DNA from: DLKC01 sp002478885
GTDB lineage: Bacteria > Bacteroidota > Bacteroidia > Chitinophagales > Chitinophagaceae
Direction of reading: 5' to 3'
DNA length: 64,000 nucleotides
Assembly (NCBI GenBank): GCA_046329585.1
Contig: JAXLUI010000001.1
Span: 2,728,001-2,792,000, forward strand
Of the stretch, positions 63,170 to 64,000 are shown one piece after another. The position numbers were made by a program, and so were the translations under genes. How positions within the stretch are numbered: position 1 is the first letter of the stretch; each line of letters begins with the position of its first letter. The notes under the pieces were generated by a model. The model saw only the letters and a list, made by a program, of their open reading frames with translations. It ran no database searches and was not told where the DNA came from.

Positions 63170-64000
63170 TTATGCAGAACCTGTAAATGCAGCCACCCGA
63201 TTGTCTAATTCTTCTTCTTTTTCCAGGAGGGCTTTCAGCAGTTTAAGTTGGTTTGCGGCTCTGTTAAAATTGTGCAGGTCATATTTTGCCCCGTAATAGA
63301 TGTCGTTGTTCAAATAATCAGAGAGAAAACGAAGGGCCTGCATGTAGATAATAAACTTGCCTGCATAAACGATATGTTTCTTTTCAATAGCTGTTAACTC
63401 ATCCTGCATTTCAGACAAATAGCCCTTTACAATAGCATCAAAGAAATTATCTCGGATGCAAACTTTGTTAAAGTCTGTTTCTTCTTCACCGGCCGGCGAT
63501 AGATAAGTCCGCATCATATCGCCCACATCACTAATGAAATATCCCGGCATCACGGTGTCAAGATCGATAACACAAAGGCCGTTATTGTCGTTATCAAAAA
63601 GCACGTTGCTTATTTTGGTGTCGTGGTGTGTTACCCGCATTTTAAATTCAGGATTCTTTAGTATTTCAACATAAGTATCTGCTATGTTGCTATATGCTTT
63701 TGATTCTTCTATCAATGCCTTCGCAAATGCAAGGCGCTCCCTGTTGCCATTCAATAGGGCACGGTTGAATTGGTCATACCGCAGGGAAAGATTATGGAAG
63801 TCGGGTAGGGTAATCTTCAACTTGGTAATGTCAAGACCGGAAAGCAGCCTGGTAAATTTTCCAAATTGTTTGGCTGCTTCAAAAGCAATCTCCGGTTCAT
63901 CTGCAACTGTGTAAGAGTGCGACCCCGCTACAAATTCAAACAGCCTGAAATAGCCGTCCTTCTCAAATTTTATCAGGCTATCGCTGTCTGGATTTTCAAC
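63170..64000 (-). CDS. Phosphotransferase of the NahK-like (N-acetylhexosamine kinase) type, N-terminus cut
   Basis: The frame is open to the window edge; 276 residues are visible and the N-terminus is missing. Catalytic Brenner-type motif HHDTKISNVLFD (HxDxxxxN) and the DFG-like metal motif VIDLDTVMPG are clear, followed by DVGDMMRTYLS. These match the aminoglycoside-phosphotransferase fold of N-acetylhexosamine 1-kinases. It would phosphorylate a sugar such as GlcNAc or GalNAc at C1. A start at TTG 63820 would truncate the domain and is rejected. Confidence 0.85.
   Translation of the reverse strand, partial: VENPDSDSLIKFEKDGYFRLFEFVAGSHSYTVADEPEIAFEAAKQFGKFTRLLSGLDITKLKITLPDFHNLSLRYDQFNRALLNGNRERLAFAKALIEESKAYSNIADTYVEILKNPEFKMRVTHHDTKISNVLFDNDNNGLCVIDLDTVMPGYFISDVGDMMRTYLSPAGEEETDFNKVCIRDNFFDAIVKGYLSEMQDELTAIEKKHIVYAGKFIIYMQALRFLSDYLNNDIYYGAKYDLHNFNRAANQLKLLKALLEKEEELDNRVAAFTGSA

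Noticed and set aside
63905..63920. GTGTAAGAGTGCGACC resembles the repeat R arm
   Set aside because: It is inside the NahK-like coding frame (residues GSHSYTVAD on the minus strand), lacks the rest of the arm, and its flanks do not match.

Overview
The window looks like a chromosomal segment of a Bacteroidota bacterium, most likely of the Chitinophagaceae or a close relative. The grounds are: promoter -7 boxes of the Bacteroidota form TAnnTTTG in front of many genes (with a well-spaced -33 TTTG in three cases), no obvious Shine-Dalgarno sequences, Bacteroidota-typical families (DUF2480, DUF3078, carboxypeptidase-regulatory-like and Asp-box secreted proteins), menaquinone synthesis through futalosine (MqnC), and a tRNA without an encoded CCA. 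No phage, IS element, CRISPR array or rRNA operon was found. The gene content is mostly core genome.

Layout: 0-2.2 kb holds a divergent metal cluster (MerC-like / SCO1-like / Fur-family) with a palindromic operator over the merC promoter, then a ComB-like phosphatase. 2.4-9.1 kb: SNF2/SWIM ATPase, esterase-like hydrolase, orphan ParA-like ATPase, Dabb protein, fasciclin protein. 9.4-10.4 kb: rpmH-rnpA-yidD with a terminator inside. 10.4-16.3 kb: lipoprotein, superoxide dismutase, modBC with a TOBE protein but no modA, crotonase-family protein, AlkA-like glycosylase. 16.3-20.9 kb: type I secretion operon (ABC, HlyD, TolC) whose ABC ATPase has a degenerate signature motif. 20.9-25.9 kb: beta-carbonic anhydrase, SulP transporter, fabG, mqnC. 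26-31.5 kb: retropepsin-PDZ protein, gyrB, Lrp/AsnC regulator, a peculiar tRNA-like RNA with a very long variable arm, DUF3078 protein. 31.7-37.4 kb: RND efflux operon. 37.4-49.3 kb: kdsB, nitrilase-family amidase, nagA, cysS, EEP nuclease/phosphatase, small protein, M16 peptidase, CorA, DUF2480, SurA/PpiD-like foldase. 49.3-56.5 kb: a 558-bp AT-rich gap, nadA, a carboxypeptidase-regulatory-like protein, mnmG and ybeY with two parS sites between them, FeoA-like protein, nadD, chrA. 56.7-64 kb: rho, asnS, tRNA-Phe, DapA-superfamily protein, Asp-box protein and a NahK-like sugar kinase cut by the window end.

The most striking non-genic feature is a dispersed palindromic repeat, found at 19 intergenic loci in 64 kb. 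Its arm has the core GTTGCGTCGCACTCTTGTAC. Arms usually come as an outward L arm and its inverted R copy, separated by a variable loop of about 35-160 nt and flanked by GATGCC and CCGGGATC-like sequences. A second arm type, GTTGTGTCACTCACTTGTAC, is mixed with the first. I do not recognise it as a named family.

Two parS palindromes beside mnmG, together with rpmH-rnpA-yidD, gyrB and rho in the same 64 kb, suggest the window lies near the replication origin. The gap at 49297-49854 is a tentative oriC candidate. All family calls are by reading of motifs; no database search was run.
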